Below, piece by piece: positions 19,834 to 29,643 of a stretch of 64,000 nucleotides of DNA. The notes under the pieces are model-generated. The model was given only the letters and a program-made list of their open reading frames with translations, did no database searches and was not told the origin of the DNA. The DNA comes from an uncultured Nonlabens sp. (lineage in GTDB: Bacteria > Bacteroidota > Bacteroidia > Flavobacteriales > Flavobacteriaceae), in contig NZ_CANLXZ010000012.1 in NCBI RefSeq assembly GCF_947495285.1, positions 32,898 through 96,897 of the forward strand. The letters are read 5' to 3'. The number at the start of each line of letters is the position of its first letter. Within the stretch, counting starts at the first letter, position 1. Position numbers and translations under genes: made by a program.

Positions 19834-20171
19834 TTGAAGATGTATTTTAGAGATCTGTTAATGAGAGTGCGTTTTATCGATAATTTCATCGATAACGCTA
19901 GTCATCTGCGTTTTGGTTTTTAAGGGTCGTGTTTATTGATCTGAAAACAGCAATATATAATTGTGTTTTCTATTTAAGAATTTTAACAATTATTCATTTT
20001 ATCGATTAAAAACTTAGTTAATGTTTTATTTTTTACGATGAAAATTATTTAAAACCCTGTAAATCAAATAGTTGTAATAAGTTGTTAATGTAAGTTTAAG
20101 AATAGTAAAATGTAATTCTGTTTTTTAAAGCTTTATTGATTAAATTGTAATACGATTTTAAATACAAAGAT
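19834..20171. other. AT-rich intergenic region before the T9SS cargo gene
   Basis: There is no gene in these 338 bp. An imperfect inverted repeat (GCGTTTTATCGAT then ATCGATAACGC, 19869-19898) could form a hairpin after the glycosyltransferase gene but lacks a T tract. The rest is very AT-rich and probably holds the promoter of the next gene; no clear TAnnTTTG was found. Confidence 0.4.
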
Positions 20172-23100
20172 ATGATGACAAGACTACTAAATTATAAGAA
20201 AAATCTCCTGATGACACTTGTTGTATTATTTATACTTCCTGTTTATGGACAGCAGCTTACTGTCTTTAATGCAGATTTTACTACAGGTGCAGGTGATAAT
20301 GCGTGGAGCGTTACTAATCTTGCACCAAATGGAAGATGGAGAAGAGCATCAGACCCAGCCTTTGGGCCTGGTCGATATGTATTTTTACAAAGAACACTTT
20401 CAAATTTGACGTTTGAACCTAATGAACTTGCTGAAGCGATATCTCCTGTTATTGATTTAACTGGGTATGATAAGTTGAACTTATCCTTTGATATGTATTT
20501 AGAGGTGGAAGGCAGGGAACTCGAGGGCGTGACCTTAATGTATAGTACAGATGGTGGTGCTACATATGCAACTTTAGGTAAAGAAAATGATGAGGCAACT
20601 AACTGGTATATAACTAGAGAAAGTGGTGTGTTGCCCGACTTCGGTGGGTGGACAGTAAATAGTGGTGGATGGGTTACAGCCTCTATAGACCTACCGTCAC
20701 AAGGATTTGATAATAAAGACGATATAAGGTTTAAATTTATTTTTGCCTCAGATAACCGTTCTTTTGTGCTTGATGGATTTGCTTTTGATAATTTTAAAAT
20801 TACTGGATATAATCAACTACCTAAAAATTATCCTGACTGTGGTAATGGTATAGGGCAAAACCTAGAATTATGGCTTAACACTGGAACTTTGCAAGGATTA
20901 AGTGACGGCGCAAGAGTAGACGAGTGGCTTAATTCATCTTCCTTAAATCCTGCTTCAAATATTAATGGGGATTGGACCAAAGCTACATCATCAGGTAACC
21001 AGAGACCTACTTATCATGATAACCCTACAAGAAATGTAAATTTTAACCCAGTAGTTTCTTTTGACGGTACTAACTCTATGTTCGGTAGATCTGGCTTTTA
21101 TAATAGAGATATTTTTATAGTTATAAATCCTACTGCTGGTATTAATGCAAGTAGGTCTACGGAAGATATTTTTCTAGGTGATGATTATCTTGATGGTATA
21201 GGAAGTGAAGATGTTACTGGTGTATCTATTAATAATACAAGTAGTAGATATAGAGATGCTAATGGTTTTGAGACACCAGATATTGCAGCATATAATCAAG
21301 CATCAAATACCGGATATGGTAGAGCTATAGTTCATCCTACGATTAATTATGACCGGCCAGTTGTATTTAATGTAAGACTTAATGCAGCTGGCGATGGTAT
21401 GGATATATTTTTAGATGGTGTGGATTTAGGTGTTACTTTGAGTCCAAATTTAATGCAAGAAGTTAATAAATCTTTATTTACAGATATACTTAATTCTAGA
21501 TATTGGTTAGGTAGGTCAGAGTTTTTCGGACCTAGTTTTACTGGTGATATACTAGAGATAATGTCTTTTTCAGAACGTAAATCTGATATTGATAGGGTAC
21601 GTTTAGAGTCTTATTTTGCTGTTAAGTATGGTATTACTCTAGGTTTGTTTCCTCTTCCAGACGTAGGTTTGCCTCACGTGCCTGGAGCGTATTTTGATTC
21701 TGATGGTAATCCTTTGTGGAATGCTAATACAGATAATGGATTTACTTACAATGTTTCGGGAATAGGTTTTGATTCTTGCTCTTTATTAAATCAGAAACAA
21801 GCAAAAAGTGTAGATCCTAATACCTTTATTACTGTTGGTTTAGGTGGTATTTATGATACTAATAGTAATAACCCTAATCTTTTTGAGGCTAGTGGTGATT
21901 TCTTAATGTGGGGTAGTACTTTATCTACCTTAATGCCATTACCTAATCCTCTTAAAGTAGATTTGGGACCTAGTCTAGTAACCACTTTTACAGATGTTTC
22001 AGAGCGTACTTGGAAATTTAAGGAGATTTCACAAAATGGTAACGATATTCCAGAGGTTAAACTTTCTGTTTCTACTCTAGGTTTGTCTTCTTTACCACCA
22101 TTAGTCGGTAACGATGCTTATGTAATGATAGTTGCAGATGATCAAAATTTTACCACAAACATCGAGACTAAGTTCTTAAAAACTGTAGGTACAAATCAAG
22201 AGGTTTATTATGATTTTGATGGTATTAAGTATGTAAAATTCGGTGTAGCACATGAAATAATAGAACCTAGAGATATTTTGTTTGACGGTTCTAATGATTA
22301 CGTAGCAATGGGTGATGAGATAGAGTTCACTGGTAATTATTCTGTTTCTGCATGGGTAAAAACAGATGGTTCTAACAGCACTAACTCAAATAAAACAATT
22401 GTTTCTAAAAGAGCTAATGGTGCAGATGGATATCATTTCTATTTAACTGATGATAATCGTGTAGCTATGACACATAACGGTGTTTCTACCATTACTTCAA
22501 ATACGGCTCTTTCTAACGATGTGTGGAGATATGTTACTTTTACTTACTCTGGTAATACAGCAAACTTGTACATAGATGGTGTTTTAGATATTACACAAAA
22601 TCTTCTTAGTCCTATAAACAACGATTCAAGGTTTTGTATAGGCTCTAGATTTGTAGATAAAAATAACGTCTTAGATAATTTTTCAGGTACCTTAGAAGAA
22701 ATAAGAATATTTTCAACTGATATTTCTCAAGAAGAAATACGCTTTCTTATGAATCAAGAACTTAATGAAGATGGTACAGGTATAAAAGGTACTGTAATAC
22801 CAGAAACAATAACAAGAAATGATGTTTCTGGATTGTTATGGACAGATCTAGAGGCTTACTTTAATATGAATACTTATATCGGTACTCACTTAAATGATGC
22901 ATCTGGTAACGGGCATAGAGGTAGTTTAATACAACCAGATCAGTTTAGTATTAACTTGCAAACAGCGCCATTACCATATATTACTGCTACTGACGGTGAT
23001 TGGACTAATGAAAACAGTTGGATTAATGGTGATTCTAATTTTATACCTGGATCTACAAGAGTAATAAATGGTGTAAATAGAGAGATTAATTGGAATATAG

Positions 23101-24830
23101 CGGTGGTTAACCATAACGTGGTTGCTGGCAGTAAGGACTATGAGTTTTTAGGTCTAGATGTAAGTAACACTGGTAAATTATCTACAGATAATGATGCAGG
23201 AATTACTGTATCACATGTATTAAAATTAAATGGTTTTATAGATTTACAAGGAGAGTCTCAGTTAATTCAAAGTGAGGATAGTGATTTGTTACCTTCCATT
23301 ACTGGTAAAATAGAGATAGATCAGCAAGGAACCTCAAATAAGTATAATTATAATTACTGGACATCACCAGTAAGTATTATAACTAATGGACTTAATAATA
23401 ATGGTTATAGTATATCTAGTGTTCTCAAAGATGGAACTTTAGTTAATAATCCTAGAGATATTACATTCACTGGCACAGGTGTTAGAGATGGTGTTCCAGG
23501 AACAGCATCAACAGCGGCAACTATTTCTGGAAGATGGTTGTATAAATATGGTAATACAACTAGTAATACCTATGCAAACTGGGAATATGCAGGACCTACA
23601 GGAAATCAATTAGCTGGAGAAGGATGGACTATGAAAGGTACTGGATCAACAGATGCATTTCAAAATTATATCTTTGTTGGTAAACCTAATAATGGAGATA
23701 TTAACCTAAATTTAGATAATGGTAATGACTACTTAGTTGGTAACCCATATCCTAGTGCTATTGATACTCATATTTTTATTGATGATAATCCTGATACTGA
23801 TGGTACTGTTTATTATTGGGAGCATTGGGGTGGAGATACTCATGTTTTAGCTGATTATCAAGGAGGTTACGCTACCTATAATTTTTCTGGTGGTGTTCCT
23901 AATGCTACTCTTGGTACTTCTAATCCAGATGTTAATCAGGGTGGTGTGCCGACAAAGGTACCTCAACGATACATTCCTGTAGCACAAGGTTTCTTTGTAA
24001 CTGGTATTAATGATGGTGGTCAGATTAGATTTAGAAACGCTCAACGAGAATTTAGAAAGGAGTCTAGCGGTCAGAGTATATTTGTTGCTGCACCAGGTAG
24101 CAATCCTATTCTAAGAGATGAAATGATCAATACAAGCTCAGATTCTCGTAGTAAGATAATGTTAGGTTTTGACTCCTCTAACTTAATTCACAGACAGTTA
24201 CTACTTACTGTAGATCCTTTGACTACTTATCAGGTTGATAGAGGTTATGACGGTAAATTACTAGACGAACAAATTGATGATATGTCTTGGAAAATAAATT
24301 CGGATAAGTTTACTATTCAAGGAATTCCATCTATTGAGTTTCAAACTGAATTACCTTTATCTATTAAATTAAGGGATGATAGTACTTTTAGTATAACTAT
24401 AGATGATTTACTGAATGTACTACCTACTCAGACCATTTTTATTAGAGATAATGTTTTAAATACTTATGTAGATTTGATGAACGGTGATTATACAAGCCCA
24501 TCATTAACTGCTGGTACTTATGAAGATAGATTTTCTGTAATATTCACATTACCACAAACTCTAAGTAACGAATTAGTGGATGTAAATCAAACAGATGTAG
24601 TTGTATTTACACCTAATAATCTATCTGAGGTTCATATTAAAAAGCCGGTAGAAATAGAAGTAAGTGATTTATACATAATCAATTTGCTGGGACAGCAGGT
24701 AAAAGCTTATGATATGACTGGAAAAGTAGGTATACTGAAACTAGATACATCTCAAATAGCTAGTGGTAATTATCTTATAAAAATGAATACTAATCTAGGT
24801 GTAGTTACTAAAAAGGTTATTATTAAATAA
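20172..24830 (+). CDS. Very large T9SS-secreted surface protein with LamG-like domain
   Basis: The 1552-residue protein has an N-terminal signal peptide (LLMTLVVLFILPVYGQQ). A beta-sandwich region resembling MAM/concanavalin folds spans about 25-210 (SFDMYLEVEGRELEGVTLMYSTDGG). A second sandwich region spans about 220-490. A LamG/pentraxin-like domain lies at about 700-870 (NYSVSAWVKTDGS, LYIDGVLD), and a repeat-rich region follows. The last ~75 residues are a type A T9SS sorting domain (LYIINLLGQQVKAYDM, LDTSQIASGNYLIKM, KKVIIK). It should cross the outer membrane by the Por system and be surface-bound or released. Binding target is unknown. A strong terminator follows. Confidence 0.9.
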   Translation: MMTRLLNYKKNLLMTLVVLFILPVYGQQLTVFNADFTTGAGDNAWSVTNLAPNGRWRRASDPAFGPGRYVFLQRTLSNLTFEPNELAEAISPVIDLTGYDKLNLSFDMYLEVEGRELEGVTLMYSTDGGATYATLGKENDEATNWYITRESGVLPDFGGWTVNSGGWVTASIDLPSQGFDNKDDIRFKFIFASDNRSFVLDGFAFDNFKITGYNQLPKNYPDCGNGIGQNLELWLNTGTLQGLSDGARVDEWLNSSSLNPASNINGDWTKATSSGNQRPTYHDNPTRNVNFNPVVSFDGTNSMFGRSGFYNRDIFIVINPTAGINASRSTEDIFLGDDYLDGIGSEDVTGVSINNTSSRYRDANGFETPDIAAYNQASNTGYGRAIVHPTINYDRPVVFNVRLNAAGDGMDIFLDGVDLGVTLSPNLMQEVNKSLFTDILNSRYWLGRSEFFGPSFTGDILEIMSFSERKSDIDRVRLESYFAVKYGITLGLFPLPDVGLPHVPGAYFDSDGNPLWNANTDNGFTYNVSGIGFDSCSLLNQKQAKSVDPNTFITVGLGGIYDTNSNNPNLFEASGDFLMWGSTLSTLMPLPNPLKVDLGPSLVTTFTDVSERTWKFKEISQNGNDIPEVKLSVSTLGLSSLPPLVGNDAYVMIVADDQNFTTNIETKFLKTVGTNQEVYYDFDGIKYVKFGVAHEIIEPRDILFDGSNDYVAMGDEIEFTGNYSVSAWVKTDGSNSTNSNKTIVSKRANGADGYHFYLTDDNRVAMTHNGVSTITSNTALSNDVWRYVTFTYSGNTANLYIDGVLDITQNLLSPINNDSRFCIGSRFVDKNNVLDNFSGTLEEIRIFSTDISQEEIRFLMNQELNEDGTGIKGTVIPETITRNDVSGLLWTDLEAYFNMNTYIGTHLNDASGNGHRGSLIQPDQFSINLQTAPLPYITATDGDWTNENSWINGDSNFIPGSTRVINGVNREINWNIAVVNHNVVAGSKDYEFLGLDVSNTGKLSTDNDAGITVSHVLKLNGFIDLQGESQLIQSEDSDLLPSITGKIEIDQQGTSNKYNYNYWTSPVSIITNGLNNNGYSISSVLKDGTLVNNPRDITFTGTGVRDGVPGTASTAATISGRWLYKYGNTTSNTYANWEYAGPTGNQLAGEGWTMKGTGSTDAFQNYIFVGKPNNGDINLNLDNGNDYLVGNPYPSAIDTHIFIDDNPDTDGTVYYWEHWGGDTHVLADYQGGYATYNFSGGVPNATLGTSNPDVNQGGVPTKVPQRYIPVAQGFFVTGINDGGQIRFRNAQREFRKESSGQSIFVAAPGSNPILRDEMINTSSDSRSKIMLGFDSSNLIHRQLLLTVDPLTTYQVDRGYDGKLLDEQIDDMSWKINSDKFTIQGIPSIEFQTELPLSIKLRDDSTFSITIDDLLNVLPTQTIFIRDNVLNTYVDLMNGDYTSPSLTAGTYEDRFSVIFTLPQTLSNELVDVNQTDVVVFTPNNLSEVHIKKPVEIEVSDLYIINLLGQQVKAYDMTGKVGILKLDTSQIASGNYLIKMNTNLGVVTKKVIIK

Positions 24831-24859
24831 TTAATAACTCTTTATAGTTATAGAATTTA

Positions 24860-24894
24860 AAGGTCTGTGTATTTTAAGTACACAGACCTTTTTT
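24860..24894 (+). terminator. Terminator of the T9SS cargo gene
   Basis: AAGGTCTGTGTA (24860-24871) pairs with TACACAGACCTT (24879-24890) around a 7-nt loop, followed by TTTTTT. Confidence 0.92.
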
Positions 24895-24983
24895 GGTTCA
24901 TATACCTTTGCAGTTTATCATTATCAATTGTTTCATTTTTAATGATTCCTATTTATTATAATTTCGCTTATAGTTAAGCGTAA

Positions 24984-25016
24984 TAAAAAAAGCTCGATCT
25001 ATAAGATCGAGCTTTA
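24984..25016 (-). terminator. Terminator of lysA
   Basis: AGCTCGATCT (24991-25000) and AGATCGAGCT (25004-25013) form a 10-bp stem with a 3-nt loop. On the minus strand it is followed by TTTTTTTA, 25 bp after the lysA stop. Confidence 0.9.
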
Positions 25017-25041
25017 AATTTATAATTTATATAGAGTAATA

Positions 25042-26265
25042 TTATTCTGTGAAAATTTCTTCAAATTGAACCTCAATTTGCCCTTTTAAAATATCCTCCA
25101 TAGTTTCACGTTCTCTTATAATATGTGATGTACCATTATACCATAGTACTTCGGCAGGTCTATACCTAGAATTATAATTACTAGCCATAGAGAAACAATA
25201 AGCACCAGCGTTAGAAAAGGATAGAATGTCACCTTCAGTAATTTCAGAAATCTGGCGATTATTTGCAAATGTATCTGTCTCACAAATGTACCCTACGATG
25301 CTGTAAAACCTATTTTTACCATCTGGATTAGAGATGTTTCTTATATCATGATAAGATCCATATAACATAGGTCTTATTAAATGATTAAAACCAGAGTCTA
25401 TACCTGCAAATACCGTAGAAGTAGTTTGTTTAACCACATTAACCTGTACTAGAAACTGTCCAGATTCACTAACTAAAAATTTACCTGGTTCAAATGCCAT
25501 AGTAATATCACGACCATATTCTTTACAGAATTTATTGAAACGCTCACTTAACTGCTCGCCTAAGTCTTCAATATCTGTAGAGACGTCACCTTCTTTATAG
25601 GCTACTTTAAATCCACTACCGAAATCTATAAATTCTAGATCTTTAAACTTTGCTGCAGTTTCAAAAAGAATTTCTGTTGCATATAGAAATACACCTATAT
25701 CAAGAATGTCACTACCAGTATGCATGTGTACACCATTTACATTCATACCTGTATTTTCTACAATACGCAAAATATGTGGTATTTGATGAATAGATATACC
25801 AAATTTACTATCAATATGACCCACAGAAATATTTGCATTTCCACCAGCCATAACGTGTGGGTTTATCCTTATACATACCGGTGTATTAGGATGCTTAGAA
25901 CCGAATTGTTCCAGAATGGAAAGGTTATCAATGTTGATTTGTACACCTTTCTCAGCAACTTTTTCTATTTCTTCTAGTGATACACCATTAGGAGTAAAAA
26001 TTATCTTTTTAGGATCTACGCCAGCGGCTAGACCTAATTCTACTTCTTGCAGACTTACGGTATCAAGTCCAGCGCCTAACTGTTTAAAAAGTTTCAAGAT
26101 AGAGAGATTAGACAGCGCTTTTACAGCATAATGTATTCTTAAGTTCTTAGCCTTATCAAAAGCCGAAACTAAACGTTGATACTGTGCTATAATGACCTCT
26201 GCATCATAGACATAAACCGGACTACCGTGTTCTCGGGCTATGTTTAATAAATCTTGATTATCCAT
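25042..26265 (-). CDS. lysA: Diaminopimelate decarboxylase
   Basis: LysA decarboxylates meso-diaminopimelate to lysine. It is a fold-III PLP enzyme: PLP lysine Lys-49 in IHYAVKALSN, HMHTGSDI, the glycine-rich EFIDFGSGFKV, and GYICETDTFA with the C-terminal FSNAGAYCFSMASNYNSRYRPAEVLW. The 407-residue length is normal. The start MDNQDLLNIAREHGSPVYVYD is typical. It stands alone, with its own promoter and terminator, away from dapB. Confidence 0.96.
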   Translation of the reverse strand: MDNQDLLNIAREHGSPVYVYDAEVIIAQYQRLVSAFDKAKNLRIHYAVKALSNLSILKLFKQLGAGLDTVSLQEVELGLAAGVDPKKIIFTPNGVSLEEIEKVAEKGVQINIDNLSILEQFGSKHPNTPVCIRINPHVMAGGNANISVGHIDSKFGISIHQIPHILRIVENTGMNVNGVHMHTGSDILDIGVFLYATEILFETAAKFKDLEFIDFGSGFKVAYKEGDVSTDIEDLGEQLSERFNKFCKEYGRDITMAFEPGKFLVSESGQFLVQVNVVKQTTSTVFAGIDSGFNHLIRPMLYGSYHDIRNISNPDGKNRFYSIVGYICETDTFANNRQISEITEGDILSFSNAGAYCFSMASNYNSRYRPAEVLWYNGTSHIIRERETMEDILKGQIEVQFEEIFTE

Positions 26266-26283
26266 GATAAATAATTAAGCCTA

Positions 26284-26317
26284 CAAAAGTAATAGAGTAG
26301 AGGAATTAAAAGTGCAA
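26284..26317 (-). promoter_or_regulatory. Promoter of lysA
   Basis: On the minus strand TTG (26315-26317), a 23-nt spacer and TACTTTTG (26284-26291) match the Bacteroidota TTG-N17-23-TAnnTTTG promoter. The -7 box ends 18 nt before the lysA ATG. Confidence 0.6.
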
Positions 26318-26428
26318 AATTTATTAAAAAATTGTTGTAATTATTACATATTTATGCGTTTTCAAGGGATTTACGTAAAATAAGAATTCTTTTAGAAGGA
26401 TTTATTTCTAATTCAAAGTTCACTTTCT

Positions 26429-26436
26429 TATTTTTG
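26429..26436 (+). promoter_or_regulatory. -7 box of sucC (TATTTTTG)
   Basis: TATTTTTG matches TAnnTTTG and ends 31 nt before the sucC ATG. No TTG -33 element is visible at the expected distance. Confidence 0.4.
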
Positions 26437-26467
26437 CTAGACTTAAATTGAACAATAAAGAACATTT

Positions 26468-27664
26468 ATGAATCTTCACGAATATCAAGGAAAAGAAATT
26501 CTCGCTAGTTATGGTGTAACCATACAAAGAGGTAAAGTAGCAACAACTGCAGATGATGCGGTAGCTGCTGCAAAAGAATTAACTGAAGAAACTGGTACTG
26601 GATGGCACGTTATCAAAGCGCAAGTACACGCTGGTGGACGTGGTAAAGGTGGTGGTGTTAAGCTAGCAAAAAACCTTGATCAAGTAAAGGAAATCTCTGG
26701 ACAGATTATAGGAATGGATCTGGTTACACCTCAGACCACTGCCGAGGGTAAGAGAGTTCACCAAGTTCTTGTAGCAGAAGATGTATACGAGCCAGGAGAA
26801 GCAGAAATAGAAGAATTCTACATGTCTGTACTACTAGACCGTGGACAAGGTAAAAATATGATCATGTATTCTACAGAAGGTGGAATGGACATAGAAACTG
26901 TGGCTGAGGAAACTCCGCATTTAATCTTTACAGAAACTATAGATCCTGCACATGGTCTTCAAGGTTTTCAAGCAAGACGTATTGCTTTTAACTTAGGATT
27001 AACCGGTAAAGCGTTTAAAGAAATGACAAAATTTGTTAACTCTTTATATAACGCATACCTAGGGTCAGATTCTGCTTTGTTTGAAATCAACCCAGTTCTT
27101 AAAGCTTCTGATAATACTATCATCGCAGTAGATTGTAAAATCACTCTAGATGAAAACGCTTTATTCCGTCACAAAGATCTTGAAGCATTAAGAGATGTAA
27201 GAGAAGAAAACGCAACTGAAGTAGAAGCTAGAGAGGTAGGATTAAACTATGTAGATCTAGATGGTAACGTAGGTTGTATGGTAAATGGTGCTGGACTTGC
27301 TATGGCGACTATGGACCTTATCAAACAGGCTGGTGGAGAACCTGCAAACTTCTTAGATGTAGGTGGTACTGCAGACGCTAAACGTGTGGAAGAGGCTTTC
27401 CGTATCATTCTTAAAGATGATAAAGTAGAGGCTATTCTTGTAAACATCTTTGGTGGTATCGTAAGATGTGACCGTGTAGCACAAGGTATCGTAGATGCTT
27501 ATAAAAATATGGGTGATGCTATGAATGTACCATTGATCGTGAGATTACAAGGTACTAATGCAGAAATTGCTAAGGAATTAATAGACAACAGTGGTATGGA
27601 TGTACAAAGTGCTGTTGAATTTCAAGAAGCTGCAGATAAAGTACAGGCTGTACTAGCTAAGTAA
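26468..27664 (+). CDS. sucC: Succinyl-CoA synthetase, ADP/GDP-forming, beta subunit
   Basis: SucC pairs with SucD to make succinate and ATP/GTP from succinyl-CoA in the TCA cycle. The 398-residue product begins with MNLHEYQGKEILASYGV and has ATP-grasp elements (VIKAQVHAGGRGKGGGVKLAKN, LFEINPVLKASDNTIIAVDCKI). The C-terminal CoA-ligase domain follows (FLDVGGTADAKRVEEAFRIIL, NIFGGIVRCDRVAQGI). It is followed by its own terminator. Unlike in enterobacteria, sucD is not adjacent but about 14 kb away (41666). Confidence 0.97.
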   Translation: MNLHEYQGKEILASYGVTIQRGKVATTADDAVAAAKELTEETGTGWHVIKAQVHAGGRGKGGGVKLAKNLDQVKEISGQIIGMDLVTPQTTAEGKRVHQVLVAEDVYEPGEAEIEEFYMSVLLDRGQGKNMIMYSTEGGMDIETVAEETPHLIFTETIDPAHGLQGFQARRIAFNLGLTGKAFKEMTKFVNSLYNAYLGSDSALFEINPVLKASDNTIIAVDCKITLDENALFRHKDLEALRDVREENATEVEAREVGLNYVDLDGNVGCMVNGAGLAMATMDLIKQAGGEPANFLDVGGTADAKRVEEAFRIILKDDKVEAILVNIFGGIVRCDRVAQGIVDAYKNMGDAMNVPLIVRLQGTNAEIAKELIDNSGMDVQSAVEFQEAADKVQAVLAK

Positions 27665-27685
27665 TTATCATATACAGATTATTAA

Positions 27686-27722
27686 AAATCCCCTTAAGGC
27701 TATCGCTTTAAGGGGATTTTTT
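27686..27722 (+). terminator. Terminator of sucC
   Basis: AAATCCCCTTAA (27686-27697) pairs with TTAAGGGGATTT (27708-27719), followed by TTT, about 20 bp after the sucC stop. Confidence 0.92.
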
Positions 27723-27753
27723 ATGTGTTCTAATCATTTAAGAAAATCACTAG

Positions 27754-27990
27754 CTATTTAATAGCATCATCTTGTTTTCTGTTTATCAATGCTTTTCTAG
27801 ATTTATATATAGTAATGATTCCGGTTATGGTGATAGGAACACCTATCATTAACATCATACTCATATATTGTTTCCAATTGAAGTATTCTAATTGAAAATT
27901 GATATCACTCATGTAAAAAAGGCTAACTAATAAAAAACTAACTAGAATTATAATCAGTAATGCTTTTCTATAATGTTTTTTATTCTCCAT
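27754..27990 (-). CDS. Small two-helix membrane protein, unknown
   Basis: ATG at 27990 gives a 78-residue protein with two hydrophobic segments (ALLIIILVSFLLVSLFYM and MMLMIGVPITITGIITIY) separated by a short aromatic loop, with a charged C-terminus (SRKALINRKQDDAIK). I do not recognise the family. A longer frame from 28086 overlaps the upstream gene and adds a basic stretch with no family support. It lies 61 bp after an acidic small-protein gene on the same strand and may share its transcript. Confidence 0.6.
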   Translation of the reverse strand: MENKKHYRKALLIIILVSFLLVSLFYMSDINFQLEYFNWKQYMSMMLMIGVPITITGIITIYKSRKALINRKQDDAIK

Positions 27991-28051
27991 TTTAGAATTG
28001 GTTTTTTCAAATCTAATAAAAGGAGATCTTTTATTAAAAAGAAAATAATTT

Positions 28052-28357
28052 CTAGAGGTTTTCTTCAGCTTTTTTAAGATCGTCAACAGTTATTTCTGGT
28101 AACGCATCAGGGTCTGACATCTCTCCATCAGAATAGTCTTCTTCGTCAAAAGATTCCATCTGCATGGATAAACGTTTTGAAATTTTTACGAGATACTTGG
28201 TGTCTTCTGTAAGAACTTCTACGGCTTCTATGGTTTCATATTTATGATTCTTAAAAGTAATCACATCATCATCACCATAACCATCAGGATATTTCTCTAC
28301 AAGTAAAGCAAGAAGCTCTGGAGTTAGTTTTTTATAATCAACAATAATATTTCTCAT
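28052..28357 (-). CDS. Small acidic protein, unknown
   Basis: The 101-residue protein (starting MRNIIVDYKKLTPELLALLVEKYPDG) is soluble and ends in an acidic tail (SFDEEDYSDGEMSDPDALPE). Small proteins of this pattern occur beside aroB in Flavobacteriaceae, but I know of no function. An alternative ATG at 28363 adds two residues. It is 80 bp downstream of aroB on the same strand. Confidence 0.7.
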   Translation of the reverse strand: MRNIIVDYKKLTPELLALLVEKYPDGYGDDDVITFKNHKYETIEAVEVLTEDTKYLVKISKRLSMQMESFDEEDYSDGEMSDPDALPEITVDDLKKAEENL

Positions 28358-28437
28358 TACCATATCATTTTAGGTAAATCTAATTTATATCATTTTTTAC
28401 AATATACTAAGCTGTGAAATGAATTTATTGTTAAACT

Positions 28438-29502
28438 TTACAGCAAGCTAAAACTTTTGATAACATCTACTTCTGGTACTGTCTGGTCGGTTATAAAAGA
28501 ACCTATGGTGTCTATAAGAACAAAACGTATCTCGCCATTTACATTCTTTTTATCATGAGTCATTAATTCTAACATTTTCTCAATATCCTGAGGGCTGAAG
28601 TGGAGCGTCATTTCTAGGCTTTTATACCAGTCTCTAATTTCGACAAAATCCACGTCAGACAGCCCAGCGTGTAAATTACTTAGATAGGATTCTAGATAAA
28701 GTCCTGCTGCAATCGCCTCTCCGTGTAATAAAGAATCATGACTGTCACTCGATAAACAGAAAGATTCTATAGCATGCCCTATGGTATGACCATAATTAAG
28801 TGCTTTTCTAGGTCCTTTTTCATAGGGATCGCTTTTTACCACATCACTTTTTATAACTGCACTTTGATATATAAGTTTGTCAAACGTTACAGAATAATAA
28901 TCTGCACCTATTTCTTTCATGTTTTTCCAGTAAGCACGGTCTGCTATGAGACCATGTTTAAACATTTCGATAGAACCATTGAGCAACTGTCTATTATCTA
29001 GAGTATTTAAATAAGTAGAATCTATTATAGTCATAACAGGTGGTACAATAACACCTATTTGATTTTTAAGATGTCCTATGTCCACACCATTTTTACCACC
29101 TATAGCGGCATCTACCATTCCTAATACAGTAGTTGGTATGTGAATAAAAGAAATACCTCTTTTAATAGTTGCGGCTATAAAACCACCTAGGTCTGTAATA
29201 ACACCACCACCTAAATTAATCATGAGACTATTTCTATCACAGCCCAGTTCTATCATAGCATTCCATACACCAGTGCATGTTTCTATATTTTTAAACTCTT
29301 CACCAGCATCTACTTCTATGATTTCTATACGTGCTTCAGTTTCTATTTGAGGCATTAAAACTGGATAACAATGTTGCATCGTATTCTCGTCTACTAGAAT
29401 AAAAATACAGCTAGGTTTCTTATTTGCTATAAATTTATTGAGTTGTATATAAGATTCTTCCTTAAAATGTATGCTGTAAGATGTGTTTTTTATAGAATTC
29501 AT
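28438..29502 (-). CDS. aroB: 3-dehydroquinate synthase
   Basis: AroB converts DAHP to 3-dehydroquinate, step 2 of the shikimate pathway. The 354-residue product shows the NAD-binding LINLGGGVITDLGGFIAATIKRG, IHIPTTVLGMVDAAIGGKNGVD, KNQIGVI, the metal-binding ALNYGHTIGHAIES, and HGEAIAAGLYLES. A perfect palindrome core lies 33 bp upstream of the ATG. It is divergent from the proline dehydrogenase gene. Confidence 0.97.
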   Translation of the reverse strand: MNSIKNTSYSIHFKEESYIQLNKFIANKKPSCIFILVDENTMQHCYPVLMPQIETEARIEIIEVDAGEEFKNIETCTGVWNAMIELGCDRNSLMINLGGGVITDLGGFIAATIKRGISFIHIPTTVLGMVDAAIGGKNGVDIGHLKNQIGVIVPPVMTIIDSTYLNTLDNRQLLNGSIEMFKHGLIADRAYWKNMKEIGADYYSVTFDKLIYQSAVIKSDVVKSDPYEKGPRKALNYGHTIGHAIESFCLSSDSHDSLLHGEAIAAGLYLESYLSNLHAGLSDVDFVEIRDWYKSLEMTLHFSPQDIEKMLELMTHDKKNVNGEIRFVLIDTIGSFITDQTVPEVDVIKSFSLL

Positions 29503-29534
29503 TAAATGATAGTATTGTGATATTGTGGTGATTC

Positions 29535-29550
29535 CGCTTTCGCGAAAGCG
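29535..29550. repeat. Dispersed palindrome copy 6 (aroB/proline dehydrogenase divergent region)
   Basis: Perfect core CGCTTTCGCGAAAGCG between two divergent genes. Confidence 0.9.
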
Positions 29551-29631
29551 AAATATAAATAATTATTTAATCTCTTTACTAAGAATTATCAAAAGTACCA
29601 TCTATATGATTAACTAAATCGGTTTCGGAAT

Positions 29632-29639
29632 TATATTTG
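29632..29639 (+). promoter_or_regulatory. -7 box of the proline dehydrogenase gene (TATATTTG)
   Basis: TATATTTG matches TAnnTTTG exactly and ends 4 nt before the ATG, so transcription would begin at or very near the start codon. No TTG -33 was found at 17-23 nt. Confidence 0.5.
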
Positions 29640-29643
29640 CCAC

